From Teratosphaeria epicoccoides (lineage: Eukaryota; Ascomycota; Dothideomycetes; Mycosphaerellales; Teratosphaeriaceae), in NCBI GenBank assembly GCA_021401465.1, contig JADDMT010000004.1:124001-188000 (forward strand): 64,000 bases of DNA, read 5' to 3'. Shown here one piece after another: positions 41,893-53,830 of the stretch (positions are counted from its first letter, which is position 1; each line of letters opens with the position of its first letter). Below the pieces are notes generated by a model. That model saw only the letters and a program-made list of their open reading frames with translations, did not search any database and had not been told where the DNA came from. The translations under genes were made by a program, and so were the position numbers.

Positions 41893-43947
41893 ATGGCCGC
41901 CAATCCTCGGTTGAGCTACTATGCAACTGTGCCAGATCATCACGGTAAACATTCGAATTTCGAGACGGACAGCGAAGCGGTCATCTTAGATCCCGCTGTT
42001 CTGGACGCGGATATCATGCAAAGTCCTTCCAGTGCTCACTATGGGCGCAAGGACTCTTTTGCCAGCAACGGTGTGCTGACGCCAACGGAGCCTCATGGCT
42101 GGGAGCATCAAGTCCACGGTATGCCCATTGACACAGCTACTGGAGGTGCCATATCATATCACGACAACCATGGACCTTTCATGCGACCAGGCCCGCCTGC
42201 GGCTCACCCACCTTACGCAACACAGCCTCATCCATCATGGCCGCTGGATCACGGCTCTGGAGCTATAACGCCGCCGAACGGTATCGACTTCTTGCCACAG
42301 ACTGCTCCTTCCTACGATGGGCGTTTTGGGCACCCGCATGTGGATGGCCCGCGTGGCAGCTTCTCACATGCGCCTATGCCTTTGCCTGTCCAGGCAGTAG
42401 CATTCAACGGACCTCAGGTTGACCAAGGTTTCGCACCTCAGGTGCAAGCTCCAATGTCGCCACATTCTCACGCAGACTGGATGCGTCTAGCTGAAGACGA
42501 ATCTCGAAGTCGTCCAATGCCAAAGCGAATGCGTGCAAACAGCCCGCCATTGACCATGGTAGACTACGCTAGACGCGACGGCATCCGCAAGAAGAACGGT
42601 CGCATTGACATCCCGCCTGAGAGAAACATTCATACGATTGACGAGCTGATTGACAAGACGACCGACGAGGATTTGCTCAAGGAGCTGAAGCAACAGAAGC
42701 GACTGCTTCGAAATCGAGAAGCTGCGTATGTATCACGTGAATCGACGAGTACCGATTAAATCACTGACTCTCGCAGCCTTGCTTCTCGACAAAGAAAGAA
42801 GAAGCATACTGAAGACCTCGAGCACAAGGAAAAGGGCTACTCTCACGAGATTCAGCGCCTCGAAGCCAACGTCTCTGCGCTTCAGATCGAGAACCAACAC
42901 CAGGAAGAGCAACGCCAGATATTGCTGCGGCGCTTCCAGGAGTCACAGCGCGTGATCGAGTCTTTGCAGGACGACATTAAAAACATGAAAATAGCGCACG
43001 AGGAAGAAGCCTCGAGCCTCCGCGGGAAGCTTAACAAGCTCCGTGAGTTTGGAGAGCAACATGGTTTTGAGCCGTGCCAAGCTCCAGCGATGTCCGCCGC
43101 ACCAAGTAGCACTGGCATGGGCGACTTCGCTGAGCAGATGGGTGGCCTCAACGTGGGCGCCCATGACCTGAACAACCAGGAGTGGGGACTCTTCGGATAT
43201 GACTTGACTGCGTCTGATCTCGACGAGTTCTCCTGGGACCCGCCTGCACCGATGCCTGCTGTTGAAAAGCAATCTTCTACAAACCCAGTGGCTGCTCACC
43301 CAAGCAAGAAGTCGACCAACACCGACCAACCCATCGCTTCAGGCCTCTTGTTCATGCTACTGCTGTGCGGTGCTTACGTTGCGTCGAGGCCAGCTCGCCT
43401 GCAACCTGCTGGCATGCCAGAGATGCCGCTTGAAGTCCGAACCGCTGCACCTACCGTCCTGCAAACCCTGCTTTCTGAAGGTGACAGTTCATCGAATGGT
43501 GCTTCGATCGGCTTTCAGTCAGGTCTTCACGAGCCACAACCTTCTGGTATGCCGTTTGCGGGGAGCCACGACAACAGTCGACTTGAGCAACTACACAAGC
43601 ATGTCACCTCGCCAACGAAGCAGCAGCAGTTTGATCAAGCGACCCAGCTCACAGCGGCACAGTACGCGTCCATCAGCAACATGAATATGGAGTCATACGA
43701 CGAGAATAACCGAGGCCAAAATCCTCCAGTCTCGGGCCAACGTCGCAACATGGCCGAGACGCTGGCCAATTTGCAACGAGGTCGCGAGAGTCAGCAGACC
43801 AGCAAAGCAGAAGTCTACACGCGTAGCCTGCTGTGGAACCAGGTTCCGGATGATGTGGTGCGGCAATTCAAAGAGATGGTTCGCAAGCATAACGACATTG
43901 AAAACCGCCAGCAAAATATGCATAGCAGCCTCAAGCGCGAGGCATGA
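41893..43947 (+). CDS. bZIP transcription factor with a transmembrane segment
   Basis: Exons 41893-42725 and 42777-43947 give 667 aa. The 51-nt intron (GTATGT, CTGAC, GCAG) lies within the basic region. The N-terminal 260 residues are Pro/His/Ser-rich. Splicing makes the basic region RNREAALASRQRKKKH at about residues 272-287, preceded by LLKELKQQKR. A long leucine-zipper coiled coil follows (HEIQRLEANVSALQIENQHQ). An acidic Trp-containing patch (DLTASDLDEFSWDPP) comes next. Then a single hydrophobic helix, ASGLLFMLLLCGAYVA, at about residues 465-481. About 185 residues follow. A bZIP on the N-terminal side of one transmembrane helix recalls ATF6/CREB3-type factors released by proteolysis. 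Whether that applies here is inference. Confidence 0.88.
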
Positions 43948-45255
43948 ACAACGAATGATGAGGAATGAGAGAAACATGACGCCGATCAGACCACGGACTG
44001 ATGATGAATCATGATGTACGGCAATACTCGAGAACCACCACACGCTCATTACTCTACTCTCCTACTCCTTTTGTACAGGATGACGGAACACAGGGTGGCA
44101 CGATCATGATGTCTACAAGGAATGTACAGAGCGGCGACTCTCACATATGATTTTCCTTCTACGACACTCGACCTGACGGCTACCAAATTTCGGCACTTGC
44201 GTCTTATCATCGATTTGACGGGGTTTTATGACGGCAAATTACGGGAACATGCGTTGATGAGTTTCACGGATATCGAATGAGATATGGGTGGCAACATTTG
44301 ACATTTTTTGAACCACGATATGAGGCACTGGAGCGCCATTTGGCACGATACGGACGAGAAACGGTTGGCATCATGGATCGTGATATTGATGAGTCACGGG
44401 GTGGTGGATATGAGATGGACGAGACATGGCTGGTACATTTGGACATGAGACTGCATAAAGACTGATAATTTGAATGATCACCACTTACACAACACGTGTA
44501 AACACTCACGACATTGCACAGGCGATACCATAGAGAGTTTCCTGCAGTTGCTGCTGCCTTGGGTGTGGACACGACGGATTCTTGCACGAAGGCTTGGTTG
44601 TACAGAGCAGCTTTGAAAGGATTATGGTGGGATTGCACAGCTTGAGGAAAGCGATCGGAGATGATCAGGAGTCTAGAGAGTCGGAAGGCGATGGGTGAAC
44701 AAGGAAAGATTGGACAGCCACTGTACAAGTTTGACAAGCTGTTTCAGGACCACGATCTTGACCTCTCGCTTTCCTGCTTGCTGTATCCTAGGCAGCCGTC
44801 AGTGCGAGGGCATGGATAGATTAACTTCCGGGCCTGTTAAATCCTTCACCTTGTTTCAACCCAACGAGCTAGGCGCGCAAGTAGTTGCTGCCTGCCATCG
44901 CCTAATCCAACGCCGCCGTCGTCACCAAAGCCCTTCACTTTTCCGAAGCCACGGCCAGACCGCTTGGCGACCCGTGCAAAGGAATCATGGCAAGCCGACG
45001 CCTTCAAGAAGCGCGTGCGATAGCCCATCATACAAGTCAAAAGGTCTCGTAGACGTCATTCCAATCATTTGCATCATTGCCTCTGCCTAAGAGCCCGAAA
45101 CCCCGGCATCCTTCCCAATTCGCCGCTTCAACTGTCCACAGACTGTCTGCTCGGTGTACACCGGTGCCCGACCAATACGTCCAGACACAGATAGCTCGAA
45201 AGCTGTGGATTGAATCCTTACCATCAACTATGCGCGCAGAGGATACGCTTCGACT
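43948..45255. other. intergenic, no gene seen
   Basis: About 1.3 kb lie between convergent genes (bZIP on plus, Sel1 protein on minus). Frames below 160 codons show no domain. Confidence 0.5.
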
Positions 45256-47511
45256 TCATTTCGGATCATACTTCTCCTTCCAGATCCTACAACACAGCGG
45301 CAAAGAAGCCCATTAGCCAACATTCCCTCAAAAACGGTGCTCCGCGGAATGATGAAGGTATCTGGAATGCAGGACAATGCGGTTAAGACAGGGAAAGCCC
45401 GCGCGCAGATGGTGGAAGGCAGATGCGATCCGATGCGCATGCAGGTCGACCCAGCCACAATCTTGCGTAGTAGGCGGGTAAGCTGCGAACGTTCAAGATT
45501 GCATGCATGCGTGCGTGCGTGCGTGCGTAATGTGTGAGGCGCACGAGCAAGGCCAGCGCATTTGCATTGCGGAGCTGGGGAAGCTCGCGTAGCCGATCCA
45601 GTGAGAGTGGTCTTTCGTCTCGACTGCCAACTGCCCGCGGTCGCACTCGCAGCGTCTTCCCCACGCTTCCGTCTTCTGCGCGGCATAAATAGATAGGCGT
45701 GGATGAAGCAGGTACGGCATTGCAATGCGAGAGTGCTAGCAGCCGCGTGTCGCGCCATCGTCAGGCAGCCTTGCGCAAGTAGTGTATTGCCTCCAAGAAT
45801 GAGAGGCGTATTGGAATCGAGCTGCCTGTTGCATGGTGCAAAAGAGAGGGCGTGGGCTTCGAAGTGGAGAGAAACTTACCAGGAGTTCCCGACCGCTTTC
45901 CTGCCTTTTTCTTCTGCGAGACGGAGGTACTGGGCCGCTTTGAACTGGTGGGGAGATCAGCTAGATGATCCGGATCTTTTTCGATCGCTTAGGAGCTTGC
46001 AAGCGATGTGTGAGGGGCAGCTGTCACCACTGAGTTGCCCGTGTCTCGCTGCCCAAATTGCAGGGCAGGTGCTTCAGCTGCGTGGGAAGGTGGTGCGGAC
46101 TGCTACGCGAGGCCCTTGGGCTGAAAGACATATAGTCAGTCAGCCCTGCCATTGCGTGGGCTGGAGGTGGGGATCGATGATGGAAGGTGACTCTGCCATG
46201 GTCGTGTCGCTTCGCACACTCACATGTGCGCGGTGCGATGTCGCGTGACAACTCGCAACGACGAGGGCAGCTGGCTGGTGAGCTAGCCCGGCTCGCGACA
46301 GGACGCGACCATCACCGCAATCGTACAGTGACAAGCATGCCTACACAGCATGGCACTCGCATATCGCAAAGAACACAGACAAGACATCCAGTAAAGAAAA
46401 TGCGGACAAAACTCACCTTATCCTTCCCGCCCCCAAATCCCTCCACCAAACACCACGCCGCCTCCTCCATAGCATCCACATCCCCCAAATTCGCCGCCGT
46501 CTCATAATACATTCTCGCCGCCACCGCATCTCTCTTCACCCCCCACCCATGGCGAAAACAATTCGCCAGCTCAAAAATCGCCAGCACCAACTCCCCCTTC
46601 GCACTCCCACCCTTCTTTATCCCACTCTCCAGCGCCTCCTGCTCGATCCTCCCACTATTTGACGCGGCCAGCGATAGGAATTGAATCGCCTTCTCCGCAT
46701 CTGGGGGTATACCCCAGCCGTGCCGCAGCGCAAGGCCATACAGGACTTGCGCGAGGGCGTTGTTGGGGCCTGGAGGAGGTTGCGCAAGGCGGCCGAACAT
46801 AGCGGTCGAAGTAGGCAGGTCGCCAGACTCGTGGAGCTGGATGGCAACTTGGATGTTCTCGTCATTGTGTTTGTCCGAGATACCAGGGCTTCTGCTTCGG
46901 GTTCGGGACTTCTCTTGTTGACGTTGTCGTTGTTGGTCTTCGAGGTGAGTGATGCTTTGGGCGAGGATAGTCGCTCGCTTCTCCCACTGTGCTTCTTGCT
47001 GCTCGCGCTGCGAGTTGTGTTCGCCGGCAGGGGCTTCGCGGCCACTGAGTGGAGCTACCGTCTCGGGTGCTTCGGGGAGGTCTTCGGGGAGGTTCTCGCT
47101 GGTCTCGGTGGAGGCTGATCGTGATCGACCTCTGTGCAGTCCCAGGCGCTGTGACAACCTCCGCTCGCTTTTCGGCCGCGCAGGCAGCTTTTCCTCGCCC
47201 GCTTCCACAGGCGGTTCCTTCTCGACAGACGCGCCGGAGGACTTCCGGAAGTGCAGCGTGCGCCGTCTCCACCTGCCCTCTTGCTCCGATCTCTTACCAT
47301 GCTCAACCTGGTCTACGGGATCTCCCGGAAATGTAGGCGGTTGTATGATCTCTTCAGTCTCCGTCGTTGTTCTCTTGAAGGTAAACTCTGGTGTGCCCAA
47401 CTCTTCGCTTTCCCGCTGCTGCTGTTGTCCCACTGCATCGTCACCGTTCCCACTTGAGCCCTCTAGCTCACTCCTATCCTTCTTCTTCAGGAAATTCTTC
47501 AATCCAGTCAT
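45256..47511 (-). CDS. Sel1-repeat protein (Nif1/DSF2-like)
   Basis: Exons 47511-46417, 45944-45880 and 45286-45256 give 396 aa. Intron 1 is 472 nt (GTGAGT to CCAG) and intron 2 is 593 nt (GTAAGT to TGTAG), much longer than others in the window. I place the last two exons by their fit to the usual end: FKAAQYLRLAEEKGRKAVGN joined to SWIWKEKYDPK. The first half is disordered, with Arg/Ser motifs (GLHRGRSRSASTETSE). Sel1-type helices follow: LYGLALRHGWGIPPDAEKAI, ELANCFRHGWGVKRDAVAAR, AAWCLVEGFGGGKDK. Fungal relatives include S. pombe Nif1, a cell-cycle regulator, and budding-yeast Dsf2. Function by homology only. Confidence 0.8.
45501..45528. repeat. tetranucleotide microsatellite (GCRT)n
   Basis: Two GCAT units and five GCGT units in tandem lie inside intron 2 of the Sel1-repeat gene. 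Confidence 0.85.
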
Positions 47512-48055
47512 GACTGTTCAGTAATGTTGAATGCCAAGTCCGGGACCCCGGCGGCTAGAAGAGAGACACTTGAGCGCGGGAACTGAGGTGTAGGTGTCGA
47601 CAAAGGAACATTCGGCCTACCGTACTATTGGATTCAATATATTCGCATTTCAAGCGGCAGCGCCTTTGACCATAAGTGCAGTAGCTTTTGTATCCATGTG
47701 GCGCCCAAAGCTAATAATACCTGCAGTGCTGATCGAGGTGGAGGCTGTGCTGGAAGCCAAGACGATACAACAAGTGGAGAGTTTTGTGCGCGTCTGGACC
47801 ACAAGTTCAGTGACGGGAACATCAGACCATGTCATGTGTCATGTCACTTCTGTACAATTGTTTTGTCTCATTGCTTCTGCTATGCTCTTGTCGACAAGCT
47901 GAAGTGCAATCGGTCATTCGTGGATCATGCTAGTGCTACCAATTCGCCCACGTCTCTCTCCTGCCACACCACTGCTGTTGACGCAGATTCGCAAGCAAGG
48001 CCGGGACATGGTGACCAATGCCTTGTCGATGGGCAAGTGATGTGCGCGCAGGCGC
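47512..48055. other. intergenic, no gene seen
   Basis: This is the promoter of the Sel1-repeat gene and the 3' flank of the CCCH gene, both on minus. No gene is supported. Confidence 0.5.
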
Positions 48056-49539
48056 CTACGAGAAGGCCACAAAGTCTTTCTGTTGTGTAAGCTCATGACT
48101 GTAGTCACCGAGGCCACTCATGATGATCTCCTCGATGTCGGAATCGACGTCTTCACCACTTCCGTCGTGATTTGTTCTTTCCTCCACGTCACTGGACAGG
48201 TCTGGCTCAATACCAGCCTCAATCTGAGCTTGGCGCTCGGCTGCTTTCCTCAGGACGCTGGCGCGATCTGGATGTGGCAGGACGCAACGTCCAGACTCAC
48301 GATCGGCACAAAAGCCGTGGTTAGCATAGTCGGGACACTCATTGACATGACGCTTGCCGCACAATGCACCCTTGGCACAGTAGCCAAGCGTGGCGAAGGC
48401 ACGACAAACAGGAGCTGCAGGAGAGACTTCGACGTGAGGATAGCGGCATGCACGATTCGTGCAGTTGCCGCTCAGAAAAAAATTGCAGGCCGGCACGCGG
48501 TGGTAGCTCATCTCGTGAGACATGTCGCAATAGTCCCCGCGAGGGCACGATCCGGCTTTTAGAAAGGTCTTGCAGATAGCGACCTTGTTTGGGTCGTGGG
48601 TGAATCGGCATCGAGGTCCAAAAGGGCAAGTACCTGGTTCCCTCGTCAGTGAGCAAGACCGATACTTACCATCTAGCCAGGCAGCATAGTCATGCTGAGA
48701 GTTGCCAACTGCATGACAGCCGATAGTTGAGGAGGTTGAAGGGCAATACCATGTTTTGTGAAATGCTCGCACTGTGGCGCTTGCTTCTGGATTGACCTGC
48801 GTTTAGATACGCGTGAGTCGGGCTCCTCGGAATCATATTGGCTAGCGTGCGGGTACCTTGCTGCAGCAGTTAGTGCGCTACCACGCACGAGATTGCCTGT
48901 TCTGGTGCGATAGAACATGACGCCAGCAATCTCGTGTCTCTTCGGGGTCTCCAAATTGGGATTCGAGTCTAAAGCATTTAGCATTGAATCGCTCTGCTCG
49001 ACGACGGGCAGGGTGATATCCTTACCCGATGCGCGAACAAGCTTGCTGCCGCCAGCAGTCAGCGTAAAGCTGACGCCGTTGACAAGGACTTGGCGAGAAT
49101 CAGGGCGAGGTTGACGTTCAAAATGCTGCCGGATCCTATACTGCTCCTCCACATTCTTCCTCCGCCTCTTTACGTCGTGATGCTGCTCCTGACAGAAGCT
49201 CTTCTTGCTCTGCTCCCGCTCGTAGGTCTCCTTGGTCATGAGCTGATGATTTGCGCGGCGTGCGCTTACCAATGGCGAGGGTAGTGCAGGTTCTGGTGAG
49301 GTTGCCGGTGACGTGTTGATGCCGTTCAACACGAGGGTCCGGTTCTTGTGAGGCTGCGCATAGCCGCCGCGGACACCTTGACTGCCATATGGGGTCCAGC
49401 GCGCAGTCCCGCGATGCTGCTGCGGAAAGTGCTGGACGTTGTCGCGACGGTACTGCGGCGGTTGAGGCTGCTGTTTGCGCTGATTGATTTTGCCAGCCAG
49501 GGCAGCGATCCGTGCTTGAAGTTCTGCTTGCTCGTCCAT
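48056..49539 (-). CDS. five-finger CCCH zinc-finger protein (ZC3H3/Red5-like)
   Basis: Exons 49539-48750 and 48633-48056 give 455 aa. The intron is 116 nt (GTATTG to ACCAG) and sits inside finger 1. The N-terminal coiled coil starts MDEQAELQARIAALAGKIN; a basic disordered region follows. Five C-x7/8-C-x4-7-C-x3-H fingers follow in tandem: CEHFTKHGTCPFGPRCRFTH (restored by splicing), CKTFLKAGSCPRGDYCDMSH, CNFFLSGNCTNRACRYPH, CRAFATLGYCAKGALCGKRH, and CPDYANHGFCADRESGRC up to VLPH. An acidic tail ends the protein. The five-finger order and the N-terminus fit human ZC3H3 and S. pombe Red5, which act in nuclear RNA surveillance and poly(A) metabolism. Confidence 0.85.
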
Positions 49540-51683
49540 GATGCTGTGAGTTAGTAGTAAGCCCGTCTACAGAATATCACCGGAGTATATGGAGGGAAAT
49601 AGATGGTGTCGTGTCATTGTTGGCACCGACGAGGGCAACGTCAAAGAGCAAGAGCCACCGCCTCTTAGCGCCGTGCTAACGAAATTGACCCTGCTTTGTC
49701 ACATGCATGCCAGGAAGCATAATGCAGGCAGGACTTCCTGCCTCCGATTGCACAATCTTTCTGAGCATGACCTCAATCGAGAACAATATTCAACAGTGTC
49801 ACGGCACGGTACCTGGCATGCTAAGCCTGACACACATACACAGCGAGCATTCGGAGACCAGTCGCTTATTTGACCCCATCGTGCTTGAGGCCACAGGGTT
49901 CGACACAGTCTCAGCACAAGATTTGGGTCGGCATGCTTGCATGTGACGGCTAAAGCCGGTCTCAATCAATTGCGGCCCTTTCGGCACTTCCTAAGCCAAT
50001 CACCCCTTCACCATCCTCTTCACTGGCTACTCACGGCGTCACGGTGGCGGACCGCGCAAAGGTGAGGCCGATGAGTCGAATGACCCCTGGCATGTAGCTC
50101 AAGGCGCATCGAGCGGGTTGAAAAGAAAAGTTCTGGAGAGGTCCCAGGACCCAGGAAACCACCAAGGGCAGTGGCGAAGCCCTACATGTATCGCCGAAGG
50201 AAGTCTTATGTCTAACACTAGATCCTTGGCCCAACCACGCCAAGCATGACTCCCTACCGTCTCCCACCGACAGCACGCCCTTCTAGCTGCACTTCGCATA
50301 ATTCCCCGCCGTTCACCAGTCGTATCTAGCCCGAATCGTCCTGCGCGTAGGCGTCTATCGCATTGCGCGAAAGCAACCAGAAAAGCGTCTCGGTAAGGTT
50401 CGTACCGGGCCTTCCCGTTCTCGTCGTTCCCAACACAACCATGGCAGAGGACCAAAGACTTGAGCGACTATCATCCCATCAATTCAACCCACTGAAGTAC
50501 ACCAATCTCACCACTGGAACCACACGAGTCTGTTGCCCGGACCTAGGGCCTTGGCCTGGATCATGCCGACACTACACCGTCTCACTCACATCAACACCCT
50601 CATGATCCCTCTAATAGCACGTAGCCCTCTCGGAATCAGGGTTCCACGCGCAACCGGCCCATCTCGATCTACAAGGAAAATTCTGCCACACATCGCACTG
50701 TTAGCACCAAGTGACCAAAAGGGATCGACCGGTCAATGTGTCATCCCAGCAAACCTACCTCATCGCAACGCTTGTACTTGTCTGCCTGCCAAAGCAATAG
50801 GTAGAAGGTCAGTGAATGTCGAATTCCCAAAGTGCTTTTCAGCTCATCACTACGCACATCGTGCTTGCCGTTGCCGATACAGTAGCCTGAAGACCAGCGG
50901 CCCCATCCAGCGCATTCGTCACCGAAGCAGCAGTTCTGTGAAGAGGTGGGCATGGACGTCAGTGATATGCTGCTACAGTAACATGTCGGTGAGTGCCACG
51001 CACGAACCAGGCGCGGGTGCCTGTAGCGAAGAAGGAGGCTCCGAGGAGCGTGGTGGCGAAGTTAGCGAAGCGCATCTTCCACGTTGATGACGTGTTGTGT
51101 TTTTGGAGGCTGCTGAGTGCTGACGGAATGTACGATGGTGTTTCAGCAGAATTGATATATGTATATGCCGCACGGAGTCCTTATCGTCTGCAAGTGACAA
51201 TCGGTGCTACTCGTGATCGCGGTCTCTGATGCGCGGATACAGTCTGAACCACACTGCCCAGCACGGATCGGTCGAGATCATTGTCGATATACGATGTTTG
51301 AGCTTCGTAGAAGCTAGAGTCCCAGAATATGCATTGAAGCCGGCGACACACTACCGCGGATTCAAGACCAATGCGTCCATAGGCCGATTACCAACGCAAC
51401 GCGGCTGAGTCTGTGACTCTCCGCTGCTTGCGATATATGCTCCTTCGGTGACCGACCACAGCTTGTCATTGCCACGGAGCCGGGACGCTTGCTTTGCGGC
51501 ACAGAAATTTGGACGAGACCTTCTTCCCGGTGAGCACAGGTAACCTTTAGCTGCGTGCGGTAGTGGGACACCGATAGCCGGGCGGAAACTGGGTAGCTGA
51601 CCATGCCCACCCGCCTCCAAAGGCTATCCGCATTTTCATGGCATCAGGAAACTTGAGGCAGCGACTCCAGTACGAGAGCTTGC
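49540..51683. other. intergenic, no gene seen
   Basis: About 2.1 kb have only short or biased frames. The plus frame 50533-51087 has no domain and is poor in coding character. Nothing is supported. Confidence 0.5.
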
Positions 51684-52208
51684 TCACAAATATCGGTCAC
51701 GGGCTCGCCGACCCCTGTGCAGCCTGTGCAATGTCCTCATGCACTCGGAGCCAGCACTGTCTCGCCACTTCACCGGGCCGCTTTCGCCGACTTCGTAGCC
51801 CCGATGACAACATTGAAGCAATACAGCATTCCCACCCTTCAGACGCCTTCCCATGCCTGAACGACATTCCTCCACCAACCGCTCAGTCGTCTCCCAGCAG
51901 CTAGCTGCTCCAGACAGTCTCCAGCTCCGTGACTGGGTCAACCACTTCGCTGGGTGCGAGTAGGCTTTTGTCGTCGCTCCAGTCCTCTGGCACGGAGCTT
52001 TCATGATCTTCATCCTCGCTCGCTTTGTCGGCAGGCTGCACCTGATAGTCAAACACAAGCACAGACCATAGCGTCCCAAAAAAATGTTCATTGGAAGAGC
52101 AGTATTAGGCTCCACATCCTCCAATTCCTGCAAGCTCGAGCGCTCCAGGCGTGGACAGTCATGACAGCGTTCGAGCTGTATGATGAGCTTGCTTAATGCT
52201 GTGTACAC
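51684..52208 (-). pseudogene. fragment of a decayed gene, unknown
   Basis: On the minus strand from about 52200 a frame reads LSKLIIQLERCHDCPRLERS and SLQELEDVEPNTALP up to a run of seven T at about 52079-52085. The neighbouring frame then gives FFGTLWSVLVFDYQVQPADK, EDEDHESSVPEDWSDDKS and EVVDPVTELETVWSS before a TAG near 51902. This looks like one acidic protein split by an indel in the T run. A 5' exon may precede 52208 (acceptor ACACAG), but no start can be placed. It could also be a chance arrangement. Confidence 0.35.
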
Positions 52209-53830
52209 AGAAAGATTTTCCCGTCAGCCTTGGCTTTGTCGTGTCGTGAGTCCTGATTATACATACTTTACGATGACCCACATGTTGCTAACCCTGGGCG
52301 TAGCGCAACCCAGGATTCATCGGCAGTACCATATGGACCGGATCGTGTAAGCTGAGCGTGCGAAAGCAAGAGTACTCTCGAGGCCACTCCTGTCAACCAT
52401 GATGAGGGCTTGAGGCCTGCAGAAGGCAGTAGGTGACGCACGTCGCATAAGCGGACTTCTGACAATTGTCGCCGCTAGCTGCTTCCTCATTCACGCCACT
52501 CTCCTCAGCATCAGGCGCTGTGCAGTGATGGGAGTAGATGCAGGCCCATCTTATCAAGAAAGAGGTCGGCTTAGCCTCAGAAGCCAACCGACTTTGCCTC
52601 GGCTCCTGTTAGCATCTCCTTCTGACATATACAGCGACTGCATTGCATAAAAGCGACTCAGGATCCTGGTGCTGAAGTCGCTCCTTCAGCACAGCAAGCG
52701 CAAATCCCCTATTCATTAGACTTTCCACCACCCAAAACAATACAATACAATTCATCAACTACATTAACCCCAGCAAAAAGACCCTTCCTACTCCCCCTTT
52801 CAGGAGGAGATGAGAAGGTAGAAAACCGCTTTCGAACACCTTCCAGTGCTAGATCCGCTAGACACCTTCCAGGCCGGATTTTCTGAGGCAAATTCTCGCC
52901 ACCGCAGGAGCCGAGCGCTGCGTTCTGAATAGTGACGAGGTATCACACCTCACGGGAATATCGCTCGTAAACAGCGTCAGTGGTTCGGTCGATCGGTCGG
53001 GGTTCGAGTTGTTAGGCGGTTGTTGTTATGGATTCACCCCACCAGCGGAAACCCGTCCATCACGTTTCCAAGCCTTTACCACTCCGCCAGCCACGATCAC
53101 ATTTCCATCCCTTGACCATTCCGCCATCCTGTCCGCTCATGGGGTGATGTGAGCTTGTCAAAGAGGAAATGTATATATTATACTAGTTTGCAAAGCCGAG
53201 ATGGGGCCGAGAGTAGCTGGCTGGATAGGGGAGGAGCGGGCCCAGTGACCCGACCGGATAGTCATGCCCATTCTCATGGCCTCAAGAGCGGTCTCGTACC
53301 AGAAGAGCATCAAGCGTAGTAGGCCAGCGGCACATGCTTACTTCGTCGAGCGTCACACTGCGCACCTCCAGAAAACCTGCCATTGGCTCACCGAATCCAA
53401 CCACATGACACCGTCATCGACCTCTCCCACACACCCACTGTACTTCAAAGCCGCACCGATCGATCTGTCCACCGCACACCCATGTGGCACATCGCACGTC
53501 CAGCCAAGCTGCCGATTGTCCCTGGCCGCCTCGCAACACCCGCAAGCGCATCCAAGCACATCCAGCCAGGAAGCCGTCAGTGTGCACTCACTGATCCTCC
53601 TGCGACCACCGCAGTCCGCCGAAATCCTCAGAAGCGCCCCCCGCCAGCCGTGACATGGGACGAAGCAGCCGATCGGCGCAAAGCCAAGCACGCCAAGTAA
53701 GCTACATGCGCTTGGTGAACAGGAGATAGAAGTCAGCGTGCAGCAGGCGTGACGGCGAATATTTGCCTGGAGGGAACGAACATGGTACGTACACTCATCA
53801 TGACCCAGAATGAACATGCATGACCCGTCC
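52209..53830. other. intergenic, no gene seen
   Basis: About 1.6 kb without a supported gene, between the fragment above and the 3' end of the FKBP-STIMATE gene. Confidence 0.5.

Noticed and set aside
48634..48749. Two-intron model with a 3-nt exon in the CCCH gene
   Set aside because: Internal GTAAG and TAG sites allow it, but the single 116-nt intron restores exact C-x8-C-x5-C-x3-H spacing in finger 1.
52990..53010. GGGGTTCGAGTTG as a tRNA B box
   Set aside because: No A box, no stems around it and no terminator.
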